From Kingella sp. (in: b-proteobacteria) (lineage in GTDB: Bacteria > Pseudomonadota > Gammaproteobacteria > Burkholderiales > Neisseriaceae), in NCBI RefSeq assembly GCF_030527935.1, contig NZ_JAUMZV010000019.1, positions 1-47,219 on the forward strand: DNA of 47,219 bases. The letters run 5' to 3'. Made by a program: the position numbers and the translations under genes. Below, one piece after another: positions 22,241 through 30,942 of this stretch (position 1 is the stretch's first letter; each line of letters opens with the position of its first letter). The notes under the pieces are model-generated. The model did not search any database, had not been told where the DNA came from, and saw nothing but the letters and a program-made list of their open reading frames with translations.

Positions 22241-22969
22241 TTATTCTGCCAGCAGTTTTTTGATGTCGGCGGCGATTTGTGGGGCTTCTGCGCCGAAGCG
22301 TTCAAAGTAGGCGGCGTTGCCTTGTTTGTCCAGCAGGTAAGTGCCTGATGAGTGGTCCACGTTGTAGAGTTTGTCGGATTTGATGTCGGCTTTGGCGGAG
22401 ATGATGCGCCATAGTTGTTTGGCTAGGGCGATGTCGTTGCCGCCTGTGGTGTCGGTTAGCCCGATAAAGTCGGGGTGGAATTGTTTGACGTATTGTTTCA
22501 TCAGCTCGGGGGTATCGCGCTCGGGGTCCACGCTCACGAATACCACGGCAACGTTTTTGGCATCGTCGCCCAGTTGTTTGAGCGTGTCGCTGTATGTGAG
22601 CAGCTCGGTGGGGCAGATGTCGGGGCAATGGGTGTAGCCAAAGGATAACACGACCACTTTGCCTTTCAGGCTGCTGAGTGCCATCGGTTTGCCGTTGCCA
22701 TCGGTTAGGGTGAAGTCGCCGCCGATGTTGTCTTTGCGGATGTCCACGCTCATGTCGCCATTGGCTTGGGACGCGGTGGCATTGGCTGGGGATGCCGTTG
22801 CGCTGGCTGCGCTGGCGGCATCGGGCGCGCTGCTGGTGGCGGGTGCGCTGGCGGTGCTGGCTGCGGCAGGTGTGCTGCTGGTTTGCGCGGGGCTGTTGCT
22901 GGGGGCTTGCTCGCAGGCGGTTAGGATGAATGCGCTGGCGAGTAGGGCGGGGATGATTTGGAGTTTCAT
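22241..22969 (-). CDS. SCO1/SenC-family copper lipoprotein
   Basis: SCO1-type proteins deliver copper to cytochrome oxidase or act as thiol redox proteins in the periplasm. The 242-residue precursor has a lipoprotein signal with lipobox LTAC (C19), then an Ala/Ser/Pro/Thr-rich tether of about 50 residues and a thioredoxin-like domain. The copper ligands are visible: C115 and C119 in THCPDICP and H206 in NVDHSSG. VFVSVDPERDTPE is the usual family line. The long tether suggests the domain reaches into the periplasm. A truncated DUS-like stretch falls at SSLKGK. It stands alone; no oxidase gene is nearby. Confidence 0.92.
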   Translation of the reverse strand: MKLQIIPALLASAFILTACEQAPSNSPAQTSSTPAAASTASAPATSSAPDAASAASATASPANATASQANGDMSVDIRKDNIGGDFTLTDGNGKPMALSSLKGKVVVLSFGYTHCPDICPTELLTYSDTLKQLGDDAKNVAVVFVSVDPERDTPELMKQYVKQFHPDFIGLTDTTGGNDIALAKQLWRIISAKADIKSDKLYNVDHSSGTYLLDKQGNAAYFERFGAEAPQIAADIKKLLAE

Positions 22970-23026
22970 GGGATGTCCTTTCGGATGTGTGTTGGGATGG
23001 TGGGGATGGCGTTGCGAAATTTTATT

Positions 23027-23062
23027 TTCAGGCTGCCTAATCTTAATAAAGCAGCCTGAAAA
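23027..23062 (-). terminator. Inverted DUS pair after the nucleotidase gene
   Basis: TTTTCAGGCTGC and GCAGCCTGAAAA face each other across about 12 bases, 12 bp beyond the stop at 23075. Confidence 0.55.
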
Positions 23063-23074
23063 CGCTTTATAGCC

Positions 23075-24700
23075 TTATTTGGCGGCGCATTGCTCCACCA
23101 GCACGCCGTCGGGCGAGTAATCGGCGGGGTTTAGCGGCGAATGTTTGCCAAAATAGGTTTTGGTGGTGTCGGCATCCACAAAGCCTGTTTTGGTAAAGCC
23201 TGTGTGGGTTTTCAGCACAGGATAGCCGTCGCCGCCCGCTGCGATGTAATCAGGCAACACGAAGCGATAGGTGGCGGTGGGGTTGAGCGGCTTGCCTTGA
23301 ATTTTCACATTGGCAATGGTTTTATCGGCGGGGCAATAGGTGAGCGACACGCCTGCTAGGTGGGGGTAGCCGCCCGAGCCTTTGTCTTTGAACACGATTT
23401 CTTGCAAATAATCAAAGGTTTCTTTGCCTGTGAGCGGCACAACGCTGAGCAGGTTGCCAAACGGTTGCACTTTGAGCACGGTTTTGTAGGTAATTGTGCC
23501 TGAGGGGATGGTGTCGCGGATGCCGCCGCCTTGCATCAGCGAGAAATCGGCTTGGGTGCGTTCTAGCTGGGCGCGGGTAATCAGTTGCCCGATGGGCATT
23601 TGTTGGCTGCGCACCAACTCGCGCGTGCCGTCAAAGGCTGCGGTGGCTTCGCCTACTTTGATGTTGAGTTTTTTGTCGCCCAAGTCTTGATATTTTTGCA
23701 GTTTGGCAAGCAGCTTGGGCTCAGCGGGGATTTCGCTGGTGTAGAAGCTGCCGTCTTTGCGTTTTAAGTTGGCAGGGATAAGTTGATAGCGCACCAGCTT
23801 GGTTACGCCGTTTTTAAATTCAAAATCGGCGCGTCCGAGAAATTTGCCCCATTCATACGCTTGCATAATCGGCATGCCGTTTTGCACATCGGGCTGGCAA
23901 GGGGTGTTAGGCACATACGGCGTTTTCAGGCTGCCGTCTTCGTTGATGCACACGGGGGTGTGCGAGTGTCCACCGATTATCATGTCAAACGATTTGGCGG
24001 GCAGGCTGCGGGCAAGGGTTACGTCCCCCGGAGCGTTGTGTCCGTGTTTGCCATCGTTGTAGTAGCCGATGTGGGTGAGTGCGATGCGTACATCGGGCTG
24101 GGCTTTGTTTACGGCGGGCAGGATTTCGCGTGCGGCTTCAATCACGGGCTGAAAGGTTACGTTGCCCAAGTATTCGGGGTTGCCGAGCTTGGCGGTGTCT
24201 TCGGTGGTTAAGCCGACTACGGCGAATTTCAAGCCACCGCGTTGGATGATGGTGTAGGGTTTGACCAGAAATTTGCCGTTTTTATAGCGCACGTTGGCGG
24301 ATAGGAAGGGGAATTTTGCCCAGCGTTCTTGTTTGTCCAAGAGTTGCAAGGGGTTGTCAAACTCGTGATTGCCCAAGGCAAGGGCATCAAATTTCATGTC
24401 GTTCAGCCCTTCAATATCGGGCTTGGCGTTTTGCAGGTCGGATTCGGGCACGCCTGTGTTGAAGTCGCCCGCGTGCAGCAGGATAACAGTGCCACCTTGG
24501 GCGGCGACTTCTTTGCGCACGTCGTCGATGGCGGTTTTGAGCACGGAGAAGCCGTATTCGCCTTTGTCGTTTTTCCAGAAGCGTCCGTGGGTGTCGTTGC
24601 TGTGTAGCACGGTGAAGTGGTAGGTTTTGTCTTTCTCATACGCGTGGGCGGCAAGGCTGGCGGTGAGCAGCAGGGAAAGGGTGAGCTTTTTGGGGGACAT
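23075..24700 (-). CDS. Periplasmic 5'-nucleotidase (UshA/NadN family)
   Basis: Such enzymes hydrolyse extracellular nucleotides, and some also NAD, so nucleosides can be imported. The ATG at 24698-24700 follows AAAGGA and gives 541 residues with a signal peptide (MSPKKLTLSLLLTASLAAHA). The N-terminal metallophosphatase domain shows VLHSNDTHGRF, LLHAGDFNTG, LALGNHEFDNP, IALTHIGYY and IIGGHSHTPV. The C-terminal nucleotide-binding domain includes MQGGGIRDTIPSGTITYKTVLKVQPFGNLLSVVPLTG and an ADYIAAGGDGYPVL line. A DUS encodes GSLKTPY in a surface loop. UshA, NadN or cyclic-phosphodiesterase specificity cannot be decided by eye. Confidence 0.9.
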   Translation of the reverse strand: MSPKKLTLSLLLTASLAAHAYEKDKTYHFTVLHSNDTHGRFWKNDKGEYGFSVLKTAIDDVRKEVAAQGGTVILLHAGDFNTGVPESDLQNAKPDIEGLNDMKFDALALGNHEFDNPLQLLDKQERWAKFPFLSANVRYKNGKFLVKPYTIIQRGGLKFAVVGLTTEDTAKLGNPEYLGNVTFQPVIEAAREILPAVNKAQPDVRIALTHIGYYNDGKHGHNAPGDVTLARSLPAKSFDMIIGGHSHTPVCINEDGSLKTPYVPNTPCQPDVQNGMPIMQAYEWGKFLGRADFEFKNGVTKLVRYQLIPANLKRKDGSFYTSEIPAEPKLLAKLQKYQDLGDKKLNIKVGEATAAFDGTRELVRSQQMPIGQLITRAQLERTQADFSLMQGGGIRDTIPSGTITYKTVLKVQPFGNLLSVVPLTGKETFDYLQEIVFKDKGSGGYPHLAGVSLTYCPADKTIANVKIQGKPLNPTATYRFVLPDYIAAGGDGYPVLKTHTGFTKTGFVDADTTKTYFGKHSPLNPADYSPDGVLVEQCAAK

Positions 24701-24860
24701 GGTGTTGTTTCCTTTGTGGGGTGGGTTGGAAAGATTGGGGGTTTTAGCTTCGCTGAACTTTGTTTCAGGCTGCATTAGGGGGTTCGGGTTAAGGCAGCCT
24801 GAAAATGGTTTTGACTATTTTGGCGACGAGCCGTCGCCGCTCCATCGGGCTGGTTTGTGT

Positions 24861-25547
24861 TTACTCGGGCAAGGTTGCCGAACCCATGCGCCGTAGGATG
24901 ATGTTGGTTTTGCGGCGCAAGCCTTTGTCGTTGGGGTGGTCTATGTAGAACAGGGGTTTGGGGACGCGGGCGGCGAGTTGGGCGGCTTGGGTTTTGTTGA
25001 GCTGGGCGGCGGGTTGTTGGTAGAAATATTGGCTGGCGGCTTCTGCGCCGTACACGCCGTAGCCCCATTCAATCACGTTTAAATAGAGTGTGTAGATGCG
25101 GTCTTTGTCGGTGGTGGCTTCTAGCATGGCGGTGATGGCGGCTTCTTCGGCTTTGCGCCAATAGCTGCGGCTTTCGTTTAGGAATAGGTTTTTGGCGAGC
25201 TGTTGGCTGATGGTTGAACCGCCTGCTTTGATTTTGCCGCTTTTTTCGTTTTTCTTGATGGCGTTTTTGATGCCGTTCCAGTCAAAGCCGTCGTGTTCGG
25301 CGAAGTTGGCATCTTCGGATGCAATCAGGGCTTTTTTTAGGTTTTCGGAGATTTGGTGGTAGGGCACCCATTGGTAGTCTAGGCTGATTTGGGGTTTTTC
25401 TGCGGCGATTTCGTTCATCCGCATGCTCATAAAGGCGGTGCGATGCGGGGCGAGTGCGCGGTAGCTGATGATGTTGCCATAGGCGTACACGTTAAACAGG
25501 ATAAAGGCGAGAATGGGGGCGGCGATGAGCCATTTGAGTAATTTCAT
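24861..25547 (-). CDS. mtgA: Monofunctional peptidoglycan glycosyltransferase
   Basis: MtgA polymerises lipid II into glycan strands at the inner membrane. The 228-residue protein has one N-terminal membrane anchor (about 5-25) and the GT51 domain: ALIASEDANFAEHDGFDW with catalytic E78, GGSTISQQLAKNLFL at 109-123, RKAEEAAITAMLE and NVIEWGYGVYGAEAASQYFY. There is no transpeptidase domain. Its ATG overlaps the aroE stop by four bases (25544-25547), so it is translated with aroE, a pairing also seen in Neisseria. A family C half copy and a DUS follow the stop. Confidence 0.95.
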   Translation of the reverse strand: MKLLKWLIAAPILAFILFNVYAYGNIISYRALAPHRTAFMSMRMNEIAAEKPQISLDYQWVPYHQISENLKKALIASEDANFAEHDGFDWNGIKNAIKKNEKSGKIKAGGSTISQQLAKNLFLNESRSYWRKAEEAAITAMLEATTDKDRIYTLYLNVIEWGYGVYGAEAASQYFYQQPAAQLNKTQAAQLAARVPKPLFYIDHPNDKGLRRKTNIILRRMGSATLPE

Positions 25548-26362
25548 GCGGCAAGCTCGGCGCGTAGGGTGGCGATAACGGGGGCGATGTTGGGGGTGTA
25601 GCCGCGCCAGAGTTGATAGGCGGCGGCGGCTTGCCCAACCAGCATGCCTAAGCCATCGGCGGTTTGCGCTGCGCCGTGTTGGGCGGCGTGGGCAAGGAAT
25701 GGGGAGGGGCGGGCGGCGTAGAACATATCGTAGGCGAGTTGGCAGCCTGAAAAGCAGTTATCGGGGATGGCGGGGATGCTGCGGGTTACGCTGCTGGATG
25801 TGGCGTTGATGATGATGTCGTAGGGCTGGGTTAATTGGTGGTATTCGGCGGCTTGGATGGCAAATTGCTGGGCGAGTTGTTGGGCTTTGGCGTGGGTGCG
25901 GTTGGCGATGGTGATGCTGGCGGGTTGGCAGTCGGCAAGTGGGAGAATCACGCCGCGTGCTGCGCCGCCTGCGCCGAGCAGTAGGATGTGTTTGCCTGCT
26001 AGGTTGATGCCAAGCTGCTCGGTTAAATCGCGCACCAAGCCGATGCCGTCTGTGTTGTCGCCAAGAAGCGTGCCGTCTGCTTGGCGGTGCAGGGTATTGA
26101 CTGCGCCTGCGGCTTGGGCGCGGGCGGTGTGCTGGTGGGCAAGTTGGTGGGCTTGTTGTTTGTAGGGCAGGGTGATGTTTGCACCGTTGCCGCCGTGGGC
26201 GAAAAATTGGTTTAAGGCAGCCTGAAAACCGTTGGCGGCATCGGGCACTAGGGTGCGGGTGTATTCTAGGGTTGCGCCTTCTTGGGCGGCGAAAAGCTGG
26301 TGGATTTGGGGGGATTGGCTGTGGGCGATGGGGTTGCCGAATACAGTGTAGCGTGGAAGCAT
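25544..26362 (-). CDS. aroE: Shikimate dehydrogenase
   Basis: AroE reduces 3-dehydroshikimate with NADPH in aromatic amino acid synthesis. The 272-residue protein starts YTVFGNPIAHSQSPQIH (shikimate-binding SQSP), has NITLPYKQQAH with the catalytic lysine, LGAGGAARGV as the nucleotide-binding loop, and TIANRTHAKAQQLA. DUS encode FQAAL near 46-50 and FSGCQL near 205. A DUS ends only bases before the ATG (GGCAGCCTGAAAATG), replacing a classical Shine-Dalgarno. The four-base overlap with mtgA indicates an operon. Confidence 0.94.
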   Translation of the reverse strand: MLPRYTVFGNPIAHSQSPQIHQLFAAQEGATLEYTRTLVPDAANGFQAALNQFFAHGGNGANITLPYKQQAHQLAHQHTARAQAAGAVNTLHRQADGTLLGDNTDGIGLVRDLTEQLGINLAGKHILLLGAGGAARGVILPLADCQPASITIANRTHAKAQQLAQQFAIQAAEYHQLTQPYDIIINATSSSVTRSIPAIPDNCFSGCQLAYDMFYAARPSPFLAHAAQHGAAQTADGLGMLVGQAAAAYQLWRGYTPNIAPVIATLRAELAA

Positions 26363-26438
26363 TTTCAGGCTGCCTTTGTTGGGGGTGTGGGTATTTTAGT
26401 TAGGTTTTGTTAAAAATCCAAGCGTGGGGGTGGATGGA

Positions 26439-26479
26439 TTTCAGGCTGCCTACTGGTAATCACAGTAGGCAGCCTGAAA
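26439..26479 (-). terminator. Extended inverted DUS pair after hemE
   Basis: TTTCAGGCTGCCTACTG and its perfect 17-bp complement around a 7-base loop, 12 bp after the hemE stop. This is the tightest DUS hairpin in the window. Confidence 0.68.
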
Positions 26480-26490
26480 ACGATTTGGGT

Positions 26491-27552
26491 TTATTGATGA
26501 TATTGGCGCGAGACTTCGTGCACGGTTTCTACTAGGATTTCAACGTGTTCGGGCGGGGTGTGTTGGTTGATGCCGTGCCCAAGGTTGAACACATAGCCGT
26601 GTCCGTGTCCGTAGCCTGCTAGGATGTGGGCGGCTTCGGTGCAGATGGTTTTGGGCGTGCCAAATAGGGCGAGCGGGTCTAGGTTGCCTTGCAGGGCGAC
26701 TTGGTCGTTTACGCGGGCGCGGGCTTGGGCGATGTCGGTTGTCCAGTCTAGCCCGATGGCATCTGCGCCGCATTGGGCAAGCTGTTCTAGCCATTGTCCG
26801 CCGCCTTTGGTGAACACGATAACGGGGATGGTTGCGCCGTTGTGGTGGCGTTTCAGGCTGCTGATGATTTGTTTGATGTAGTGCAGGCTGTATGTTTGGT
26901 AGGCTTCGTGCGAGAGCGTGCCGCCCCATGTGTCAAAGATTTGGATGGCTTGTGCGCCGTGTTCTATTTGGTGGTTTAGGTATTGGGTAATGGCTTGGGT
27001 GTTGATGTCTAACACGCGGTGCAGCAGGTCGGGGCGGGTGTAGAGCATGGTTTTGACGGTGCGCCAATCGCGGCTGCCGCTGCCTTCTATCATGTAGCAG
27101 GCAAGGGTGAAGGGGCTGCCTGAAAAGCCGATTAGCGGCACGCGCCCGCCTAGGGCTTTGCGGATGCTGGCAATGGCTTCGAAGACGTAGTTGAGCTTGT
27201 TCATATCGGGCACGGCGAGCAGTTCTATGTCTTGCTCGTGTTGCAGCGGGCGTTCAAATTTGGGGCCTTCGCCTGTTTCAAAGCGCAAGCCCAGCCCCAT
27301 GGCATCGGGGATGGTTAGGATGTCGGAAAACAGGATGGCGGCATCTAGATTGAAACGGTCTATCGGTTGCAGGGTTACTTCGGTGGCTAGGTCTTTGTTG
27401 CGGCACAGCGACATAAAATCGCCTGCAAACGCGCGGGTGGCTTTGTATTCGGGCAGATAACGCCCTGCTTGGCGCATCAGCCAGATGGGGGTGTATTCGG
27501 TGGGTTGGCGCAGCAGGGCGCGGATAAAGGTGTCGTTTTGTAGATGGGACAT
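26491..27552 (-). CDS. hemE: Uroporphyrinogen decarboxylase
   Basis: HemE decarboxylates uroporphyrinogen III to coproporphyrinogen III in heme synthesis. I use ATG 27550-27552 (MSHLQNDTFIRALLRQPTEYTPIWLMRQAGRYLPEY), giving 353 residues; the frame runs 44 codons further up through DUS DNA, which is not family sequence. The substrate-binding RQAGRYLPEY, LFSDILTIPDAMGL, GFSGSPFTLACYMIEG and FNLGHGINQHTPPEHV motifs are clear. The conserved GFSGSPF codons themselves form a DUS-like word, so uptake sequence and active-site coding coincide here. The start has only a weak GAAAG ribosome site. Confidence 0.96.
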   Translation of the reverse strand: MSHLQNDTFIRALLRQPTEYTPIWLMRQAGRYLPEYKATRAFAGDFMSLCRNKDLATEVTLQPIDRFNLDAAILFSDILTIPDAMGLGLRFETGEGPKFERPLQHEQDIELLAVPDMNKLNYVFEAIASIRKALGGRVPLIGFSGSPFTLACYMIEGSGSRDWRTVKTMLYTRPDLLHRVLDINTQAITQYLNHQIEHGAQAIQIFDTWGGTLSHEAYQTYSLHYIKQIISSLKRHHNGATIPVIVFTKGGGQWLEQLAQCGADAIGLDWTTDIAQARARVNDQVALQGNLDPLALFGTPKTICTEAAHILAGYGHGHGYVFNLGHGINQHTPPEHVEILVETVHEVSRQYHQ

Positions 27553-27658
27553 GGTGTGGGCTTTCGTTTTGTGTTGTGGTGGGGCAGCCTGAAAGTGGGT
27601 TTTGCTGTTTTCAGGCTGCTTATTTTGGTTACAGCGATGGGCAGCCTGAAATCTGAAA

Positions 27659-27745
27659 ATGGAGCGGCGATGGTTTGTCGCCAAATGGTGTATTAGGCAG
27701 GGCTGTGCTGGTTGGCAAGATGTCGGTGAGCCGCCGACGTTCCAT
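27659..27745. repeat. Inverted-repeat element, family C
   Basis: ATGGAGCGGCGATGGTTTGT left arm and GAGCCGCCGACGTTCCAT right arm, homologous to 12260-12347 with several substitutions. Confidence 0.7.
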
Positions 27746-27866
27746 TGGTTTCGGGTTGCGCAAGGGCAGCCTGAGATGAGTTTTGCTGTTTTCAGGCTGC
27801 CTTTTTGTTTACGGCAATAGGCAGCCTGAAAATGAATATTGTCGTTGGCACTTCGCTAAACCGCGT

Positions 27867-27910
27867 TTCAGGCTGCCTATTGATGCGAACCATCAAGGCA
27901 GCCTGAAACC
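27867..27910 (-). terminator. Inverted DUS pair after YdgA-family gene
   Basis: GTTTCAGGCTGCC and GGCAGCCTGAAAC, with an inner TGATG/CATCA stem, 18 bp after the stop at 27928. Confidence 0.55.
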
Positions 27911-27927
27911 GTTGCGCGACAAGATTA

Positions 27928-29544
27928 CTACGGCGCAGCCGCTGCGGGCGCAGACGATGCCACGGCTGCGGATGCTTCGGACTGCGCGGGCGCGCTGGTA
28001 TCGCTTTCCAAATCGGCGAATACGTCTTCGTTGGCTTGCAGTTGGAATGGCTTGCCGTTGAGCTTGATTTGATTATCGGCAACGGTGAGCTGGGTTTGGA
28101 TGGCACCGTTTTCGCTGGCGATGTAGCCGTCTTGAATCATGGTTTTCAGGCTTTCGCTGGTGAGCAGGCGGATGGTGTCGTCCACTTCTTTTTGCTCTTG
28201 CGCGCTGTTGGGGTTTTCCATGGCAAACAGCCCGCGCGTTTGCGTGATGGCGAAGTCTTCAATGATGTTTTGCGACACGTCTAGGTTGAGCTCGGCTTGC
28301 ATTTTGGCGAGCATGGGCTTGATGTCGTTTAAATCGGCAGCGGCTAAGCCGTTAAAGTTGAGCTTGCCACTGGCGTTCACATGCCCTGTGGGTGTGGTGA
28401 AGTTGAACGCGCGAATTTCAAGCTGCGGGTTGTCGGTAAACAGGGCTGCGCCTTCGTTGCGCACGGCGGCGAGTATGTGTTTTTGCTGCTCTTCGGGCGG
28501 CATTTGTTTTTCGGTGGCGATTTGTTGCCAGCGGGCTTTGAGCGCGTTCAGGCTGCCTGCGTTTAGGTGGTTGGCGGCGATGTCTATATTGAGCGGTCCG
28601 TAGGCGGCATCGCCGTAGTTGAGCTTGGCAAAGCTGAATTTGCCTGATGTGTTGAGATAGCCTGCTTCGGGTTCGCTGGTTTCGGTGGCGTAGCTTAAAT
28701 TATCCACGCTGATTTTGTTGGGGGCGATGGTGCCGCGCGGATTGATAAACGCGCCGATTTGCAGGTCGGTTACGGTGTTGATTAAATCGTTGATTTTGAT
28801 GTTGTAATCCATGCCTTCATTCCATGAAACGTTGAAATGGGCAAGGTTGGTGGTGGATGAGCCGAGTGTGGTTTTGCCGTCTTTGCTGTTGTAGCTGTTG
28901 GCGTTTAGGGTTAGGTTTTCTATTTTCAGGCTGCCTTTGTCGGCAAGAATGGCTTGGAAGCTGGGCATGGCGAGCTGGGTGGTGTAGCTGGCGTAGCCGT
29001 TTTGGTAGTTGATGTTGCCTGTTAGCCCTTGCCAGTTGATTTTGATGCCTGATAGTTCTTCGTAGTCAAACGGGGCAACGGTGATGTTGAGCGTGCCGCT
29101 GCCGTTGAGCTTAATCACGTTGTGCAGCTTGATGGGGATTTGCTCGCCAAAGAAGCGGGCTAGGGTTTTTTTGACTTCGGGGTCGTATTGGAATTCGGTT
29201 TCCACCACGGCGCGCACGGGCACGATGCCGTTGGCAAAGGGCTGATGGTGCACATGGTTTATCATGGTGATGGGTTTTTCCAGCACGGCGCGGATGTTGT
29301 CGGGGATGTTGTTGCCCAGATTGGCTAACACGGTGGGATGAAAGCGCAAGACGGTGGTTTCGGTGGATTCTAGCCAGCCGCTTTGGTATTGATAGGATTC
29401 AACGTCAAAAAAGAAAGTATCCGCCAAAATGCGGTGTTGGGTTTCTAGGCTTTGTTTGGCTTGGTTGCCCAGATAGAAAGGGGTGCTGATGCCTGCGGCG
29501 GCGATAAGGGCGGCGGCTGTGCCAGCGATGAATAGTTTTTTCAT
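27928..29544 (-). CDS. YdgA-family (DUF945) exported protein
   Basis: DUF945 proteins are large single-anchor envelope proteins of unknown function, common in gamma- and beta-proteobacteria. I place the start at ATG 29542-29544 (MKKLFIAGTAAALIAAAGISTPFYLGNQAKQ), giving 538 residues with one N-terminal membrane segment; an upstream ATG would add 18 non-family residues. Family features include YQYQSGWLESTETTVLRFHP, NHVHHQPFANGIVPVRAVVETEF and NVSWNEGMDYNIKINDL. DUS encode GSLKIEN and GSLNAL. The tail is Ala/Ser/Pro-rich, low complexity. Confidence 0.88.
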   Translation of the reverse strand: MKKLFIAGTAAALIAAAGISTPFYLGNQAKQSLETQHRILADTFFFDVESYQYQSGWLESTETTVLRFHPTVLANLGNNIPDNIRAVLEKPITMINHVHHQPFANGIVPVRAVVETEFQYDPEVKKTLARFFGEQIPIKLHNVIKLNGSGTLNITVAPFDYEELSGIKINWQGLTGNINYQNGYASYTTQLAMPSFQAILADKGSLKIENLTLNANSYNSKDGKTTLGSSTTNLAHFNVSWNEGMDYNIKINDLINTVTDLQIGAFINPRGTIAPNKISVDNLSYATETSEPEAGYLNTSGKFSFAKLNYGDAAYGPLNIDIAANHLNAGSLNALKARWQQIATEKQMPPEEQQKHILAAVRNEGAALFTDNPQLEIRAFNFTTPTGHVNASGKLNFNGLAAADLNDIKPMLAKMQAELNLDVSQNIIEDFAITQTRGLFAMENPNSAQEQKEVDDTIRLLTSESLKTMIQDGYIASENGAIQTQLTVADNQIKLNGKPFQLQANEDVFADLESDTSAPAQSEASAAVASSAPAAAAP

Positions 29545-29807
29545 GTGCGAGATGCGGTTGCAAAACAAAATTGGGTGAATCATAACATAAAACGCCAAGG
29601 CAGCCTGAAAGGATGCAGCCTGAAAATGGGATGCAGCCTGAAAACGCTTATTGCGTGGGCGATTAAGGCAGCCTGAAAACCAAATTTGTAAACATAGGCA
29701 GCCTGAAACGCAAGATGGAACGGTGGAGGCTCGCCGCCAAATCGCTTTTCATTCAACAATGCTACAATCGCGTTCAACTGAAACTCTGCAATCCCAAAGG
29801 CAACCCC
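29545..29807. other. Divergent region with packed DUS
   Basis: Five DUS or DUS-like words lie between 29597 and 29710 in the same orientation, followed by a half copy of family C (ATGGAACGGTGGAGGCTCGC). The region separates the YdgA-family gene from the broken LysR gene. Confidence 0.6.
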
Positions 29808-30760
29808 ATGTCCCCCGACCGTTTCAAACACCTTGCTTCGTTATCCGAACCGCCAAAAGCGGCAGCTTTACCGCCGCCGCCGATGTGCTCAACCTAACCC
29901 CCGCCGCCGTGAGCAAAAACGTTGCCACGCTGGAACAATCGCTCAACGCGCGTCTGTTTAACCGCACCACACGCAGCCTGAATTTGACGGACGAAGGCAG
30001 GCCGTTTTTCGCGCAGGCGCAAACGGCGTTTGAAATGCTGGAAACCGCCGCCGAGCAAATCGGACACGCGCCCGACCACATCACAGGCACGGTGCGCGTG
30101 TCGGTGTCGTATCCCATTGGGCAGCATTTGGTGATGCCGCATTTGGGCGAACTGCTCAACCGCCATCCCGATTTGGAAGTGTAGTTGATTTACAACGACC
30201 ATCTGGTTGATTTGGTTAAGGAAAATTTTGATTTGGCGATACGCGGCACGGTGAGCGAAGACAGCGCATTGATTGTGCGCCCTGTGGGCAAGCTGCACAC
30301 TTGCCTTGCTGCCACGCCCGATTATCTGGCGCAATACGGCGTTCCCAAGCAAGAAAGCGACCTTGCCGCGCACCAAATTTTGAGCAGCCAAACCGCCACA
30401 GGCAAGCCCCGCGCATGGCTGCTGCAACAGCGCGATGGCACGGCAAAAGCCTATCAGCCCACGCGCAGCCGCTTTACCACATCCAACACCGATAGCCTAA
30501 TTGCCGCCGCGTTGCAAGGCTTGGGCATCGCGCAACTGCCGATTTATCCCATTTGGCGGCATTTGCAAGCAGGCAGCCTGAAAACCGTGTTGAGCGACAT
30601 CCACCAGCCGATGCAGTATGAATTGAGCATCCAATATCCTCACCGCACCATGCTTGCGCCGCGCGTGCGCGTGGTGCTGGATTTTTTGCTGGATGTGCTG
30701 AAAAACAACATGGGCTTGCAAGAGAACGCGAAGGATACGCGCCAGTTTGCCGCGAAATAG
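29808..30760 (+). pseudogene. LysR-type transcriptional regulator, two lesions
   Basis: The start MSPDRFKHLA (ATG 29808) is in one frame, and the rest of the helix-turn-helix (FVIRTAKSGSFTAAADVLNLTPAAVSKNVATLEQSLNARLF) is in another, so a frameshift lies at about 29838. The second frame then meets an amber TAG at 30182-30184, where homologues read LEVELIYNDRLVDLV; GAG to TAG explains it. After the stop the effector domain continues intact to 30760 (NFDLAIRG, LIAAALQGLGIAQLP) and includes a DUS-encoded GSLKT. Both lesions must be errors if this gene works. It is adjacent to rnz and an MFS exporter further on; the former target is unknown. Confidence 0.85.
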
Positions 30761-30942
30761 CGCAAAGGCAGCCTGAAAACGTTGCCGTGATGGAGCGGCG
30801 ACGGCTCGTCGCCAAAATGGGCTTAACAACATAACTTGGGTAAGGGTTTCTATCCTTATGTCCCCCAATTTACCGCCCATCATTTATTCCCATTTTCAGG
30901 CTGCCTTATCATATTCAACCCCTTGTTTACACCATAAAAATC

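Larger units (their letters stand above)
27553..27927. other. Gene-free region between ydgA-type gene and hemE
   Basis: It contains eight or so DUS copies, a family C element (27659-27745) and the inverted DUS pair at 27867-27910. The density of DUS is the highest I noticed in the window. No gene is supported; the hemE promoter was not resolved. Confidence 0.65.

Noticed and set aside
27553..27684. N-terminal extension of hemE by 44 residues
   Set aside because: It is translated DUS sequence (FQAA, QPEN, FQAA); the true start is at 27552.
29545..29807. DUS cluster as a CRISPR or tandem satellite
   Set aside because: Spacing is irregular and the spacers are unrelated to each other in length; each word is a normal DUS.
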